A stretch of DNA of 64,000 nt from Nocardioides sp. Arc9.136 (GCF_030506255.1 NZ_CP113431.1:3235001-3299000), one strand, 5' to 3'; shown: positions 42,741 through 52,750, counted from the stretch's first letter. The notes: generated by a model not told the origin, from the letters alone. Made by a program: numbers and translations.

Positions 42741-42746
42741 ACGCTA
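42741..42746 (-). promoter_or_regulatory. leaderless -10 element (TAGCGT) of the ATL gene
   Basis: Ends 7 nt before the GTG and decides the start of the ATL gene. Confidence 0.5.
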
Positions 42747-42811
42747 GCCGCGGACGGCGTCGCGTCGGGCCCGTGGCCCATCCCCACCCCCGAGTCGGTG
42801 AGGTCAGGCAG

Positions 42812-43702
42812 TCAGAGGACCGGCGAGAACGGCTCGGTGCCCTCGACCAGGCGAAGGCCGTCGATGCCGGAGTGCTGCTGGGCGAAGGCGAGCTCCCGGG
42901 CGAGGTCGCCGATGTTGTTGGAGGCCGGCAGCGGCGCCAGGCCGAGGGTGGACAGCGTGCCGATCGCCTCGCCGTCCCGGTCGACGAACGCCGAGCCGGA
43001 GTCGCCGGGGACGCCCGGGGTCAGCGTGTAGAGCGGGTGGCTCCAGCCGCCGTCGTCCGTGGCGTCGCCGAGGCTGATGCCGGTCTTCGGCGAGAGCAGC
43101 TCGACGCCGAAGCGCAGGCTGGAGTTGCCGTAGGAGTAGACCCGCTCGCCGGCGGTGGTGCCGTCGGTGTCGATGCCGGTCGGGCCGCCCCACAGCGGGA
43201 TCGAGGGGTTGACCTTGCCGGCGTCGGCGGCGTCGACCTGCACCAGCGCGAAGTCGTTGTAGGCGCAGGTGTTCGGGTCGGTCGTGCCGACCTCGTCCAT
43301 GGCGGCCCACGAGGAGTAGACGAGGGTCCCGCCGCCGACCCGGGTGCCCTCGGAGAGCAGGCTGCCGCCCTCGTTGAACGAGACGCGCGTGCCGAGCGGG
43401 AGGGAGTCGGAGAGGCAGCCGTCGGTGTCGGTGGCCGCGCCGGTGCCGGCGCAGTGCGCGGCGTACCCGACGTAGACGTTGCTCGCGGCGTCGGTGAAGA
43501 CGAAGTTGCTCGTGCACTGGGCGCCCTCGGTGTACATCTGCACGCCCGGGTGGATCGCCGCCTCGCCCGCGGGCGCCCACTGCGGCGCCGCCGAGGCAGG
43601 GGCGCTGGTGATCATCGCCGTGCCGAGGACCGCGCTGCCGAGGACGGCGAGCGCGCCGGTGAGCCGTCGGGCGGACCGGACCGTGGTGGGACGAGCCTTC
43701 AT
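42812..43702 (-). CDS. secreted chymotrypsin-like serine protease
   Basis: A 296-aa exported protein. The signal peptide ends near APASA (35-39). The catalytic triad is visible: H83 (AAHCAG), D150 (YNDFALV) and S235 (GDSGSAF). Extra cysteines (63, 84, 96, 146) could form disulfides. Start at the ATG with a GGAAAGG site; longer in-frame sequence upstream is not signal-like. It probably processes extracellular proteins. Monocistronic. Confidence 0.88.
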   Translation of the reverse strand: MKARPTTVRSARRLTGALAVLGSAVLGTAMITSAPASAAPQWAPAGEAAIHPGVQMYTEGAQCTSNFVFTDAASNVYVGYAAHCAGTGAATDTDGCLSDSLPLGTRVSFNEGGSLLSEGTRVGGGTLVYSSWAAMDEVGTTDPNTCAYNDFALVQVDAADAGKVNPSIPLWGGPTGIDTDGTTAGERVYSYGNSSLRFGVELLSPKTGISLGDATDDGGWSHPLYTLTPGVPGDSGSAFVDRDGEAIGTLSTLGLAPLPASNNIGDLARELAFAQQHSGIDGLRLVEGTEPFSPVL

Positions 43703-43810
43703 CGAGTTCTGCCTTTCCGAGAGGGACCGGCGACGCGGGAGGGCGCCGGTGTGACGACAGGCACAACGCGGGTGCAACCGACGGGGTTACGTCGGCATGG
43801 CCCGAAATGA

Positions 43811-43845
43811 CCGGACGACCCGAGGTTTTACCTCGGGTCGTCCGG
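43811..43845 (-). terminator. terminator of moeZ
   Basis: A perfect 15-bp hairpin (CCGGACGACCCGAGG and complement, TTTTA loop) 33 bp beyond the moeZ stop. Its distal flank TGGCCCGAAATGACC is identical to the flank of the tRNA-fMet terminator. Confidence 0.8.
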
Positions 43846-43877
43846 TCGGGACCGGCGGGACGCCGGTCAGGAACGCC

Positions 43878-45077
43878 TCAGTACGACGGCTGGCTGGGGT
43901 CGATCTGGTTGACCCAGGCGACCACGCCGCCGCCCACGTGCACCGCGTCGGCGTACCCCGCGCCCTTGACGATCGCGAGCGTCTCGGCCGAGCGGACGCC
44001 CGACTTGCAGTGCATGACGACCTGCTTGTCGGCGGGCAGCTTCTCCAGGGCCGAGCCGTTGAGGAACTCGCCCTTGGGGATCAGCACCGAGCCGGGGATC
44101 TTGTTGATCTCGTACTCGTTGGGCTCGCGCACGTCGACGAGGACGAAGTCGCGGGTGCCCTCCTCGCGCTCCTTGAGCATGTGCTCGAGCTGGGTCACCG
44201 AGATCGTCGACCCGGCGGCGGCGTCGGCGGCCTCGTCGGAGATCGCGCCGCAGAAGGCGTCGTAGTCGATGAGGCCGGTGACGGTCGGGTTCTCGCCGCA
44301 GAGCGCGCAGTTGGGGTCCTTGCGGACCTTCAGCTTGCGCCACTCCAGCTCGAGTGCGTCGTAGATGACCAGCTTGCCGATGGCCGGGTCGCCGATGCCG
44401 GTGAGCACCTTGATGGCCTCGTTGACCTGGATCGAGCCGATGGCCGCGCACAGCACGCCCAGGACGCCGCCCTCGGCGCAGCTGGGGACCATGCCCGGCG
44501 GCGGGGGCTCGGGGTAGAGGCAGCGGTAGCACGGCGCGTCGTCGGCCATGGTCGGCGCGAAGACCGAGGCCTGGCCGTCGAAGCGGTAGATCGAGCCCCA
44601 CACGTAGGGGATCCCGAGGAAGTACGCCGCGTCGTTGACCATGTAGCGGGTCGCGAAGTTGTCGGTGCCGTCGACGATGAGGTCGTAGCCCCGGAAGACG
44701 TCCATGACGTTGTCGTTGTCGAGGCGCTCCTCGTGCAGCACGACCTCGACGTAGGGGTTCGCCTCGGCGATCGACTCCTGGGCCGAGACCGCCTTGGACT
44801 TACCGATGTCGGACTGGCCGTGGATGATCTGGCGCTGCAGGTTCGACTCGTCGACCTCGTCGAACTCCGCGATGCCGAGCGTGCCGACACCGGCAGCGGC
44901 CAGGTAGAGCAGGGCGGGGCTGCCGAGGCCGCCGGCGCCGATGACGAGCACCTTGGCGTTCTTCAGCCGCTTCTGCCCGGTCATGCCCACGTCGGGGATG
45001 ATCAGGTGGCGGCTGTAGCGCCGTACCTCGTCGATGGTCAGCTCGTCGGCCGGCTCGACCAGCGGGGGAAAGCTCAC
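43878..45077 (-). CDS. moeZ: MoeZ/MoeB adenylyltransferase-sulfurtransferase
   Basis: A 399-aa two-domain enzyme. The E1/ThiF domain (about 18-250) has VLVIGAGGLGSPALLYLAAAG, DxDxVDxSNLQRQ-like FDEVDESNLQRQ, and zinc pairs CYRC and CALC. The C-terminal rhodanese domain (about 295-395) carries the persulfide Cys in VVMHCKSGVRS. It activates ubiquitin-like sulfur carriers (MoaD, CysO type) and loads sulfur for molybdopterin, cysteine or thio-compounds. Start GTG with GAGGAG upstream. Confidence 0.94.
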   Translation of the reverse strand: MSFPPLVEPADELTIDEVRRYSRHLIIPDVGMTGQKRLKNAKVLVIGAGGLGSPALLYLAAAGVGTLGIAEFDEVDESNLQRQIIHGQSDIGKSKAVSAQESIAEANPYVEVVLHEERLDNDNVMDVFRGYDLIVDGTDNFATRYMVNDAAYFLGIPYVWGSIYRFDGQASVFAPTMADDAPCYRCLYPEPPPPGMVPSCAEGGVLGVLCAAIGSIQVNEAIKVLTGIGDPAIGKLVIYDALELEWRKLKVRKDPNCALCGENPTVTGLIDYDAFCGAISDEAADAAAGSTISVTQLEHMLKEREEGTRDFVLVDVREPNEYEINKIPGSVLIPKGEFLNGSALEKLPADKQVVMHCKSGVRSAETLAIVKGAGYADAVHVGGGVVAWVNQIDPSQPSY

Positions 45078-45109
45078 GTCACGCTCCTCGTAGCGGTTCG
45101 TCGATCAGT

Positions 45110-45127
45110 CCCCGGTGAACACCGGGG
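45110..45127. repeat. 8-bp palindrome upstream of moeZ
   Basis: CCCCGGTG and CACCGGGG flank AA, 33 bp upstream of the moeZ start. It is a candidate operator or small leader hairpin. Confidence 0.4.
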
Positions 45128-45281
45128 CACCTCACGATGTTCCCTCCATGGTCCCTCCGCGACGGCACGGCGTCGGCGCGGCGTCCCGTCATCCGGACCG
45201 GGGTGACCGACGGGTAGAGTCCCGGCACGCAGCGCCGGTCCGCCGGTGGGTGCACCGGAGGGACGGGAGGAGAGCGGGATC

Positions 45282-45914
45282 GTGAGCGCAGGCCAGTACG
45301 ACGTCGACAACGCTCGGCCCCGGGGCGGGCGGATGCCGCGGCGTGAGCGACGCGCCCAGCTGCTCGAGTCCGCTCTCGAGGTCTTCGTGGCCCAGGGCTA
45401 CCACGCCGCTGCGATGGACGACATCGCCGACCGCGCGGGCGTCTCCAAGCCGGTGCTGTACCAGCACTTCCCCGGCAAGCTCGACCTCTACCTCGCGCTG
45501 CTCGACAGCTCCTGCGACGCGATCATCGACAGCTGCCGCCAGGCGCTGGCCTCCACGCAGGACAACAAGCTCCGCGTCGCCGCCGCGGTCGACGCCTTCT
45601 ACGCGTACGTCGCTCAGGAGTCCGGGGCGTTCCGCCTGGTGTTCGAGTCCGACCTGACCAACGAGCCGGCCGTGCGCGAGCACGTCGACCGCGTCACCAG
45701 CGAGTGCGCCGCGATGATCGCCGAGGTCATCCAGCAGGACACCGGCCTCTCCGACCCCGCCGCCCGCCTGCTCGCCGTCTCGCTCGTGGGAATGGCCCAG
45801 GTCAGCTCGCGGTTCTGGCTCTCCGAGGGCGGCGGCATCAGCCGCGCCGACGCCGCGGCACTGGTCTCCGGGCTGGCGTGGCGCGGCATCGGTGGGTACC
45901 CGCTCGATCACTGA
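45282..45914 (+). CDS. TetR family transcriptional regulator
   Basis: A 210-aa regulator. The N-terminal HTH spans MDDIADRAGVSKPVLYQHFP (about 45-64) after the RRAQLLESALEVFVAQGYH helix; the rest is an all-helical ligand or dimer domain. The GTG has a GGGAGGAG site 10 nt upstream. It is followed by a DUF3107 gene, as in mycobacteria (Rv3208-Rv3208A). Effector and targets unknown. Confidence 0.92.
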   Translation: MSAGQYDVDNARPRGGRMPRRERRAQLLESALEVFVAQGYHAAAMDDIADRAGVSKPVLYQHFPGKLDLYLALLDSSCDAIIDSCRQALASTQDNKLRVAAAVDAFYAYVAQESGAFRLVFESDLTNEPAVREHVDRVTSECAAMIAEVIQQDTGLSDPAARLLAVSLVGMAQVSSRFWLSEGGGISRADAAALVSGLAWRGIGGYPLDH

Positions 45915-45985
45915 CCCTCGTCCCTGCACCACCTCGTACGACCCGCCCCCGCACCCGCTGCGGGACCTGACTGAAGGAGGACCTC

Positions 45986-46207
45986 GTGGAGGTCAAGATC
46001 GGTGTCCAGCACGCCCCCCGTGAGCTCGTCGTCGACACCAACGAGTCCGCCGACTCCGTCCAGCAGCTCGTCGCCGAGGCCGTCGAGGCCGGCACGGTGC
46101 TGACGCTCTCGGACAGCAAGGGCCGCAAGCTCGTCGTCCCGGCCGCGAAGATCGCCTACGTCGAGATCGGTGGCGGCGTCGTCGGCCAGGTGGGCTTCCG
46201 GAGCTGA
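45986..46207 (+). CDS. DUF3107 small protein
   Basis: A 73-aa protein beginning VEVKIGVQHAPRELVVDT, with a short alpha/beta fold and a Gly-rich end (IGGGVVGQVGF). The start is GTG with GGAGGACC upstream. The family is conserved in actinobacteria (mycobacterial TB9.4). Biochemical role unknown; always near this TetR gene. Confidence 0.88.
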   Translation: MEVKIGVQHAPRELVVDTNESADSVQQLVAEAVEAGTVLTLSDSKGRKLVVPAAKIAYVEIGGGVVGQVGFRS

Positions 46208-46209
46208 GC

Positions 46210-46479
46210 TTGCTCACGCTGCTGTGGGCGCTGGTCGGCGGCGCGGTCGTCGGCCTCCTCGGCAAGCTGCTCGCACCGGGCGACCCCGACGACGTCCCGG
46301 TGTGGCTGACGGTGCTGTGCGGCGTCGCCGGGGTCTACCTCGGCGACTGGCTCTACACCCGCGTCTGGGACGCCTACACCCCCGGCCTGGACTGGTGGCG
46401 CCACGCCTGGCAGATCGCCGTCGCCGCCGCGCTCGTCGTCGCTGTCGCGAACCTCACCGCCCGTCGGCGCGCGCACTGA
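46210..46479 (+). CDS. small GlsB/YeaQ-like membrane protein
   Basis: An 89-aa protein with three hydrophobic helices and glycine-patterned GGAVVGLLGKLLAPGD at its start, similar to transglycosylase-associated (GlsB/YeaQ/YmgE) proteins. It starts at TTG 2 bp after the DUF3107 stop with GGAG upstream, so it is the third gene of the TetR operon. Function unknown. Confidence 0.7.
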   Translation: MLTLLWALVGGAVVGLLGKLLAPGDPDDVPVWLTVLCGVAGVYLGDWLYTRVWDAYTPGLDWWRHAWQIAVAAALVVAVANLTARRRAH

Positions 46480-46544
46480 TCCTCCGCACCCTCGGTCGCT
46501 CGCGCCCCGGCACCGGGCACTCCCCGAACAGGAGCCGGTCAGGG

Positions 46545-47258
46545 TCAGTGCGCGAGGCCGAGCTCGGCCATCCGGTCGGCGTGCCGCTCGGTGATCCGGG
46601 CGAACATCCGGCCGATGGCAGCGAGGTCCAGACCGGGCCGGTCGACGCCGCCGGCCAGCAGCGCGGAGAGCGCGTCCCGCTCGGCGGCGACCCGCTGGGC
46701 CTGGGTGAGCGCCTCCCCCATCAGCCGGCGGCCCCACAGGGCCAGCCGCCCGCCGAGCCGGTGGTCCGCGGCGATCGCGGCGCGGACCCGCTCGACGACG
46801 AACGCCGAGTGGCCGGCGTCCTCGAGCGAGGACACGACCAGGTCGCGGGTGGTGGCGTCGAGGTAGGCCGCGATCTCGCGGTAGAAGTCGTTGGCGAGCC
46901 CGTCGCCGACGTACGCCTTGACCAGGCTCTCGTACCAGTCGGCGGGCGCCGTGTGCTCGTGGAAGCGGTCGATCGCGGAGCGGAACGGCGCCATCGCGGC
47001 GAACGGGTCCGAGCCGAGCTCGGTGATCCGGGCGTGGATGCCGGCGACCTTGCCGAACTCCGCGCTGGCCATCCCGGCGATGGCGACCTTGTCCTCCAGC
47101 GAGGGGGCCAGCCCGGCGTCCTCGGCGAGCCGCTCGAAGGCGGAGATCTCGCCGTAGGCGATCGCACCGAGGAGGTCGACGACGGCCTCGCGGTACTCCG
47201 GGTCCTGCAGCGCCAGCGGCGCGTCGTCCTCCACCGGTCCGTCCGTCGATGCCGTCAC
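46545..47258 (-). CDS. ferritin-like fold-containing protein
   Basis: A 237-aa all-helical protein of the MiaE-like ferritin group; putative di-iron ligands are E in AIAYGEISAFERL, E in GMASAEFGKVAGIHA and later E/H in EDAGHSAFV and ITERHADRM. In mycobacteria the equivalent is Rv3210c, next to rhlE, as here. It may be a di-iron hydroxylase or a scaffold; substrate unknown. Probably leaderless: TAGGGT lies 6 nt before the GTG. Confidence 0.85.
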   Translation of the reverse strand: MTASTDGPVEDDAPLALQDPEYREAVVDLLGAIAYGEISAFERLAEDAGLAPSLEDKVAIAGMASAEFGKVAGIHARITELGSDPFAAMAPFRSAIDRFHEHTAPADWYESLVKAYVGDGLANDFYREIAAYLDATTRDLVVSSLEDAGHSAFVVERVRAAIAADHRLGGRLALWGRRLMGEALTQAQRVAAERDALSALLAGGVDRPGLDLAAIGRMFARITERHADRMAELGLAH

Positions 47259-47264
47259 GTGCGC

Positions 47265-47270
47265 ACCCTA
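47265..47270 (-). promoter_or_regulatory. leaderless -10 element (TAGGGT) of the ferritin-like gene
   Basis: Ends 6 nt before the GTG start. Confidence 0.5.
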
Positions 47271-47451
47271 CCGATAAGGTGAAGGAGTACGAGGCTGCCT
47301 CCGGCGCTCGTCCCGCTCGGTCGAGCGCCCCGCCGGCGGCCCGCAGTATGTGCGCGGCTGACCTCCTGACAGCGTCCCCGGACCTCCGTGAGACCGCCGC
47401 ACTCGAACCTTCTTCGGTCGAACCGGCTGAACTCACGAAAGCGACAAGACT

Positions 47452-48978
47452 CTGACCACCACCTTCCGAGAGCTCGGGGTGCTTCCCGAGATCTGCGACG
47501 CGCTCGAGCGCGCCGGCATCACCACCCCGTTCGCCATCCAGGAGATGACCCTCTCCGTCGCCCTGATGGGCACCGACCTGATCGGGCAGGCCCGCACCGG
47601 CACCGGCAAGACCCTCGCCTTCGGCATCCCGGTGCTGCAGCGCAGCGTCGCGCCGAGCGACCCGGCGTACGCCGACCTGCCGCAGGGCAAGCCCCAGGCG
47701 CTCATCGTCGCCCCGACCCGCGAGCTGGCCCTCCAGGTCTCCAACGACCTCCACCTGGCCAGCAAGGACGTCGGCCTCCGTGTGCTGACGGTGTACGGCG
47801 GCGTCGGGTACGACACCCAGCTCGACGCGCTCGAGGAGGGCGTCGACATCGTCGTCGGCACCCCGGGCCGGCTCATCGACCTGGCCAACCGCAAGGCGCT
47901 GGACCTCTCCCACGTGCACGCGCTCGTGCTCGACGAGGCCGACGAGATGCTGGACCTGGGCTTCCTGCCCGACGTCGAGCGGATCCTCAAGCTGACCCCC
48001 GAGACCCGGCAGACGATGCTGTTCTCGGCGACGATGCCCTCGGCGATCGTCGCGCTGGCCCGCATGCACATGCGCCACCCGATGAACATCCGCGCCGAGT
48101 CGTCCTACGACACCACGATGGTCCCGGCGACCGCGCAGTTCATCTACCAGGCCCACGACCTCGACAAGCCCGAGATCATCGGCCGGATCCTGCAGGCCGA
48201 GGACGCCGAGAAGATCATCGTCTTCACCCGCACCAAGCGGCAGTCGCAGCGCGTCGCCGACGACCTGGCCGAGCGCGGCTTCAGCGCCAGCCCGCTGCAC
48301 GGCGACATGGCCCAGGTGGCCCGCGAGAAGGCGCTCGCGAAGTTCCGCGAGGACAAGATCCGCGTCCTGGTCGCCACCGACGTCGCCGCCCGCGGCATCG
48401 ACGTCCGCGGTGTCTCGCACGTCATCAACTACACCTGCCCCGAGGACGACAAGACCTACGTCCACCGCATCGGCCGCACTGGCCGCGCGGGCGCGACGGG
48501 CACCGCGATCACCTTCGTCGACTGGGCGGACCTGCACCGCTGGAAGATGATCAACAAGACCCTCGACCTGCCCTTCGACGAGCCGGTCGAGACCTACTCC
48601 ACCTCCGAGCACCTCTTCACCGACCAGGGCATCGCCCCGGGCACCAAGGGCCGCATCGTCGACCCCAAGCCGGTCGAGAAGAAGGAGCGCTCCGACCGCC
48701 CCGAGCGCGGCGGTCGCGGGGGCGAGCGCGGGGGCGAGCGCGGCGGCGAGCGTCCCTCGCGGAACCGCAACCGCAGCCGGACGCGCACCCGCAGCGGCGA
48801 GACCGTCGCCGAGGGCGCCGAGACCACCGCACCGGCCGCTGCCCCCGCGAGCGGCGAGGGTGACGCGGCACCGAGCCGCAACCGTCGCCGCCGCCGCCGT
48901 GGCGGCTCGGGCGGCGGGTCCGGCCAGGGTGCGGGCGAGGGCCAGCCGGCCACCGCCGGCAGCGGCGCCGAGGACTGA
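47452..48978 (+). CDS. DEAD-box RNA helicase (RhlE-like), probable CTG start
   Basis: A 508-aa helicase: Q motif FRELGVLPEICDALERAG...PFAIQ, motif I ARTGTGKT, PTRELALQV, VLDEADEMLDLG, FSATMP, and HRIGRTGRAG. The C-terminus (about 415-508) is an RGGE/Arg-Asn-rich low-complexity tail for RNA binding. The first standard start (GTG 47479) would remove the conserved Phe of the Q motif. Upstream of that, back to the in-frame stop at 47428, the only near-cognate start is CTG at 47452. It remodels RNA, for example ribosome assembly or mRNA decay. Confidence 0.88.
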   Translation: MTTTFRELGVLPEICDALERAGITTPFAIQEMTLSVALMGTDLIGQARTGTGKTLAFGIPVLQRSVAPSDPAYADLPQGKPQALIVAPTRELALQVSNDLHLASKDVGLRVLTVYGGVGYDTQLDALEEGVDIVVGTPGRLIDLANRKALDLSHVHALVLDEADEMLDLGFLPDVERILKLTPETRQTMLFSATMPSAIVALARMHMRHPMNIRAESSYDTTMVPATAQFIYQAHDLDKPEIIGRILQAEDAEKIIVFTRTKRQSQRVADDLAERGFSASPLHGDMAQVAREKALAKFREDKIRVLVATDVAARGIDVRGVSHVINYTCPEDDKTYVHRIGRTGRAGATGTAITFVDWADLHRWKMINKTLDLPFDEPVETYSTSEHLFTDQGIAPGTKGRIVDPKPVEKKERSDRPERGGRGGERGGERGGERPSRNRNRSRTRTRSGETVAEGAETTAPAAAPASGEGDAAPSRNRRRRRRGGSGGGSGQGAGEGQPATAGSGAED

Positions 48979-49011
48979 CCTCCGCTCCCCGGCGCCAGCC
49001 GCAGGACCAGC

Positions 49012-49056
49012 ACGACGCAGGGCCGCCCGATCCGAGATCGGGCGGCCCTGCGTCGT
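49012..49056. terminator. bidirectional terminator between helicase and ABC operon
   Basis: A perfect 21-bp stem (ACGACGCAGGGCCGCCCGATC and complement is 21 nt; loop CGA), 34 bp after the helicase stop and 24 bp beyond the methyltransferase stop. It serves both convergent transcripts. Confidence 0.85.
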
Positions 49057-49079
49057 ACCCGGCGCCTCGGGGCGGGGGC

Positions 49080-49792
49080 TCAGCCGGCGACCCGGCCGGT
49101 GACCAGGTGCTGCGGGCGCACCTCGTGGCCCGGCGCGACGCCGTGGGCCCGGTCGAGGTCGAGCACGGCGGTGAGCGGGGTGACGGTGACGTCGAGGAGC
49201 CCGGCGGCGCGCAGCACGTCGGCTGTGGCGTCGATGCTGCGCGCCTCGGCCAGCGGGAGGGCGGCGACCACGTCGTCGTCGTACGCCGCGGTGAAGGCCT
49301 CTCCCCCGGTCGCGACGCCCTCGGGGAACCACGTGCTGTCCACGACCGCCACGACGCCGCCCGGCCGCAGCAGCGCGGCCCAGCGCCGCACGGCGGCCAC
49401 GGGCTCGCGGAGCGTCCACATCACGTAGCGGCCGGTGACGGCGTCGACGGAGCCGGCCGGCAGGTCGGGGTCGACGGCGTCCCCGCGCAGGAACCGCGGC
49501 GGCTGCGCGACGCCCAGGGAGGCGGCGTGCTCCCGGGCCCGCTCGAGCATCCCCTCCGCCAGGTCGATCCCGGTCACGCGGTGGCCGAGCGCGGCGAGCA
49601 GGCAGGCGACGTGGCCGCTGCCGGTGCCGACGTCGAGCACGTCGGCGGGCGCCAGGGGCAGGGCCGCCGTCCACACGTCGGCCCACGCGGCCCGGTCGAG
49701 CTCGCGGCGGTCCGGCCGCTGCTGGTGGTCGTCGTACGCCGGCGCGCGACGCGTCCAGTAGGCGTCGATGCGGTCCTGGACGGACGGGACGG

Positions 49793-49796
<4 letters not shown>
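49080..49796 (-). CDS. class I SAM-dependent methyltransferase
   Basis: A 238-aa enzyme with motif I VLDVGTGSGHVACLLAALG near residue 55, acidic strand end TGIDLAEGML, GDAVDPDLPAGSVDAVTGRYVMWTL and LLRPGGVVAVVDSTW. The ATG overlaps the ATP-binding gene stop (ATGA), so it is the last gene of the importer operon. It may modify the imported chelator or ligand; that is inference from context. Confidence 0.85.
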
Positions 49797-50592
<796 letters not shown>

Positions 50593-50596
<4 letters not shown>

Positions 50597-51594
50597 CGCT
50601 CGAGCTCCGCGAGCCGGTCGACGAGGCGCTCGAGACCGGTGACCGACAACGGGGTCGGCGGCTCGGTGAAGTTGAACAGCTGGGTGACGATCCTGCCCTC
50701 CCGGACGGCGGTGAGCCGCTCGGCGCCGGGCAGGTCGGTCAGTGCGCGCTCCACCTCGGCGGGGTCGCCGTCGCCGTGGAGCAGGACCAGGACCTCCGGG
50801 TCGCGACCGAGCAGCTCCTCCAGCGTCACCTCGAAGACCCGCTCGTCGACGTCGTCGAAGACGTTGACCAGGCCCGCCGCCTCCACCTGCGGCTGGGCCA
50901 TGCTGCGGGTGCCGTAGGCGTACGTCGTGCCGCCGCCGACCGTGGGGTAGAGCACCGCGGCGCGCAGACCCGAGCCCTCGCCGACGCGCTCCTCGACGGC
51001 CTCGACGCGGTCGCGCAGCGAGGCGACCGCGCGGTCGGCCTCCTCGGTGCGGCCGAAGACCCGGCCGTAGGTGCGCATCTGGTCCTCGACGTCGTCGAAG
51101 CCCGGGTCGGCCAGCCCCTCGTCGCAGAGCCCGGGCTCCTCGACCAGCGGGATGCCGACCGCCTCGAGCGAGGCGCGCGAGAGGTTGTCGACCTCGCCGA
51201 GCACCAGGTCGGGCTCCTGGCCGATCACGGTCTCCCGCGAGATCTGGAGGTGGCCGCTGGTGTCGGTGCGGTCGGTGAGCAGCGGGATCCCGTCGAGCTC
51301 GGCGAGGGTCTCCTCGTCGTAGTAGCCGGGCGGGTACTGCCCGGCGCGGGCGGTCACGCGGTCGAGCACGCCGAGGTCGTGGAGGAACGGCACCGAGGCG
51401 CTCTTGAGCAGGACGACCCGCTCGGGCTGCTCGGTGAACGTCACCTCCGCGCCGCAGTTCTCGACCGTGACCGGGTAGGCACCCGCCGCGGCGTCGCCGG
51501 CGGCGGCCGGGGTGGCACCTTCGCCGGGGCCGGCACCGCAGGCGGTGAGCAGCAGGACCGGCAGGGCGGCGGGCAGGAGCAGCAGTCGCTTCAC
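50593..51594 (-). CDS. ABC transporter substrate-binding lipoprotein (FepB/BtuF-like)
   Basis: A 333-aa type III periplasmic-binding lipoprotein. The signal peptide ends in lipobox LLTAC with the lipidated C19. The following domain has RVVLLKSASVPFLHDLGVLDRV and EPDLVLGEVDN, typical of cluster-8 chelate-binding proteins. The mature part has further Cys in ENCGAEV and PGLCDEG. It captures a metal chelate or corrinoid at the membrane; ligand not determinable. It lies second in the operon, 10 bp behind the permease. Confidence 0.9.
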
Positions 51595-51604
51595 GAGGGA
51601 CTCC

Positions 51605-52687
51605 TCAGGCGGTGGTGGCGTGGAGGCGGCGGACCAGCAGGAGCAGGAAGGGGGCGCCGACGAGGGAGGTGATGATCCCGATCGGGATCTCCTGCGGCTG
51701 GAGCAGCACGCGGGCGACCACGTCGGCCCACACGAGCAGGACCGCGCCCATCAGCGCGGCGACGGGCACGACGCGCACGTGGCGGCCGCCGACGACCCGG
51801 CGGGCCAGGTGCGGGACCACGAGGCCGACGAACCCGATGCTGCCGGCGGCCGAGACGAGCACGCCGACGCACAGCGCGACCACGAGGAGCAGCACCGTGC
51901 GGAACCGGTCCGGGGACGTCCCGAGGGCGTGGGCCGTCTCGTCGCCCAGCGCGAGGACGTCGAGGCGCCGCCCCCACGTGGCCAGGAGCGCGACCGTCGC
52001 GAGCACCACGACCGCCACGACGGCCAGCGGTGCGTCCCACTGCGCGAGCCCGAGCGAGCCGAGCAGCCAGAACATCACCGAGCGGGCGCCCTCGGCGGAG
52101 CCGGAGGCGAAGATCAGGAAGCTCGTCGTGGCGTAGAGCGCGTAGCCCACCGCGACGCCGGCGAGCAGCAGCCGCACGGAGGTGACCCGGCCCGCGGACC
52201 GCGCGACGAGGAAGACCAGCGCCGAGGCGGCCAGCGCCCCGAGGAACGCGCTGACCGGGAGCGCGTGCTGGCCGAGGCCGGACCCCACGCCGAAGAGGAT
52301 CGCTGCGGCGGCGCCGCTGGAGGCACCGGAGTTGACGCCGAGCAGGTAGGGGTCGGCCAGGACGTTGCGGACCATCGCCTGCAGGGCGACCCCGCACACC
52401 GCGAGGCCCGCACCGACCAGCAGCCCGAGGACGACCCTCGGCAGCCGGACCTGCCAGACGATGGCGTCCTGCGGCAGGCTCCAGGTCACCTCGCCGGGCA
52501 CGCCCAGCAGGTGGTGCCCCAGCACGCGGGCGACGGTCCCCGGCGGCACGCCCACCGCCCCGGCGCCGACCCCGGCCACGACGGTGACGACGAGCAGCGC
52601 GGCGAGGCCGGCCAGCCAGGCCGACGAGCGACGGGCCTGGGTGCGCTCCGCCGCGGCGAGCCCGGCCGGGGCCACCTGCGTGCTCAC
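51605..52687 (-). CDS. FecCD-family ABC transporter permease
   Basis: A 360-aa membrane protein with about nine or ten helices. Family segments are RLPRVVLGLLVGAGLAVCGV, MVRNVLADPYLLGVNSGAS and GSIGFVGLVVPHLARRVVG, then EIPIGIITSLVGAPFLLLL. It forms the homodimeric channel for iron-siderophore or vitamin B12-type substrates. The GTG has AAGG 7 nt upstream. First gene of the operon; a TTGTTGC palindrome lies just upstream. Confidence 0.92.
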   Translation of the reverse strand: MSTQVAPAGLAAAERTQARRSSAWLAGLAALLVVTVVAGVGAGAVGVPPGTVARVLGHHLLGVPGEVTWSLPQDAIVWQVRLPRVVLGLLVGAGLAVCGVALQAMVRNVLADPYLLGVNSGASSGAAAAILFGVGSGLGQHALPVSAFLGALAASALVFLVARSAGRVTSVRLLLAGVAVGYALYATTSFLIFASGSAEGARSVMFWLLGSLGLAQWDAPLAVVAVVVLATVALLATWGRRLDVLALGDETAHALGTSPDRFRTVLLLVVALCVGVLVSAAGSIGFVGLVVPHLARRVVGGRHVRVVPVAALMGAVLLVWADVVARVLLQPQEIPIGIITSLVGAPFLLLLVRRLHATTA

Positions 52688-52696
52688 CGGTCGGCC

Positions 52697-52719
52697 TTGT
52701 TGCACATCACTCGCAACAA
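52697..52719 (-). promoter_or_regulatory. candidate operator of the chelate importer operon
   Basis: TTGTTGC and GCAACAA form a perfect 7-bp inverted repeat with a 9-nt spacer, 9 bp upstream of the permease start. It does not resemble the DtxR or Fur consensus known to me, nor is there a cobalamin riboswitch. Confidence 0.5.
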
Positions 52720-52750
52720 CGTATCGGTTGCAGGTGGTGGGTGGCGCACG

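Noticed and set aside
48700-48800. CRISPR-like or tandem array
   Set aside because: The repeats are codons of the RGGE-rich tail of the DEAD-box helicase. No CRISPR array or cas gene is seen in the window.
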